24,786 bases of DNA from Planctomycetota bacterium (GTDB lineage Bacteria > Planctomycetota > GCA-002687715 > DRQF01). The position numbers and the translations under genes are program-made. A model generated the notes under the pieces. That model searched no databases, was not told where the DNA came from, and worked only from the letters and a program-made list of their open reading frames with translations. This document shows, one piece after another, positions 24,786 to 24,786 of the stretch. The first letter of the stretch is position 1; each line of letters opens with the position of its first letter. Location of the stretch: NCBI GenBank assembly GCA_015485455.1, contig WFTN01000134.1, positions 1-24,786 of the forward strand, written 5' to 3'.

Positions 24786-24786
24786 C

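Noticed and set aside
1..24786. CRISPR arrays, tRNA or rRNA genes, insertion sequences, prophage or defence genes
   Set aside because: No regularly spaced repeats, tRNA-like cloverleaf, conserved rRNA stretch, transposase, integrase or restriction gene was recognised when reading both strands.

Overview
The window is a 24.8 kb piece of a bacterial chromosome, roughly half G+C by eye, with densely packed genes in short operons. No rRNA, tRNA, CRISPR array, transposase or phage gene was seen. The best guess for the host is a Gram-negative bacterium of the Planctomycetota or a neighbouring group. This rests on a secreted beta-helix protein with an unfamiliar beta-rich tail, a large anchored protein built of carboxypeptidase-regulatory-like folds, and an alternative complex III operon. 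It is an inference from style, not proof.

Layout, left to right. Positions 1-2474 (+) hold the 3' end of an unrecognised gene and a secreted right-handed beta-helix protein. Positions 2523-9530 (-) hold an RND efflux permease and its membrane fusion protein (GTGA overlap), a CLC-type chloride protein with two CBS domains, and two small genes: an unrecognised 79-residue protein that ends in its own terminator and a small zinc-ribbon/coiled-coil protein. Positions 9672-11201 (+) encode a GT87-like membrane glycosyltransferase. Its 3' end overlaps, tail to tail, a chemotaxis operon at 11188-14317 (-) that runs from a PilJ-type chemoreceptor to a single-domain CheW and a tandem-CheW protein. Divergent from that operon is a SAM-dependent methyltransferase with a helical tail (14698-15642, +), followed by a clear intrinsic terminator. 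Positions 15728-16329 have no convincing gene but hold two diverged copies of a repeat. Next comes a NarK/NrtP-type nitrate transporter fused to a C-terminal DoxX-like membrane domain (16330-18132, +), then an intergenic spacer with a long inverted repeat, then a 772-residue anchored multidomain surface protein (18278-20596, -). The right end (20762-24785, -) holds most of an alternative complex III operon, actB (partial), actC, actD, actE and actF, with every junction overlapping.

How the genes work together. ActB-F form a membrane complex that oxidises quinol and passes electrons to a cytochrome c or oxidase; no oxidase genes are in view. The MCP and two CheW proteins would make a receptor-adaptor module, but no CheA, CheY, CheR or CheB is present. 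The RND pair would need an outer-membrane channel encoded elsewhere. The most unusual items are the nitrate transporter-DoxX fusion, the repeat copies at 15773-16268, the long inverted repeat at 18141-18265, and the CLC protein with Val at the internal proton-glutamate position. I did not find a convincing wholly new multi-gene system.
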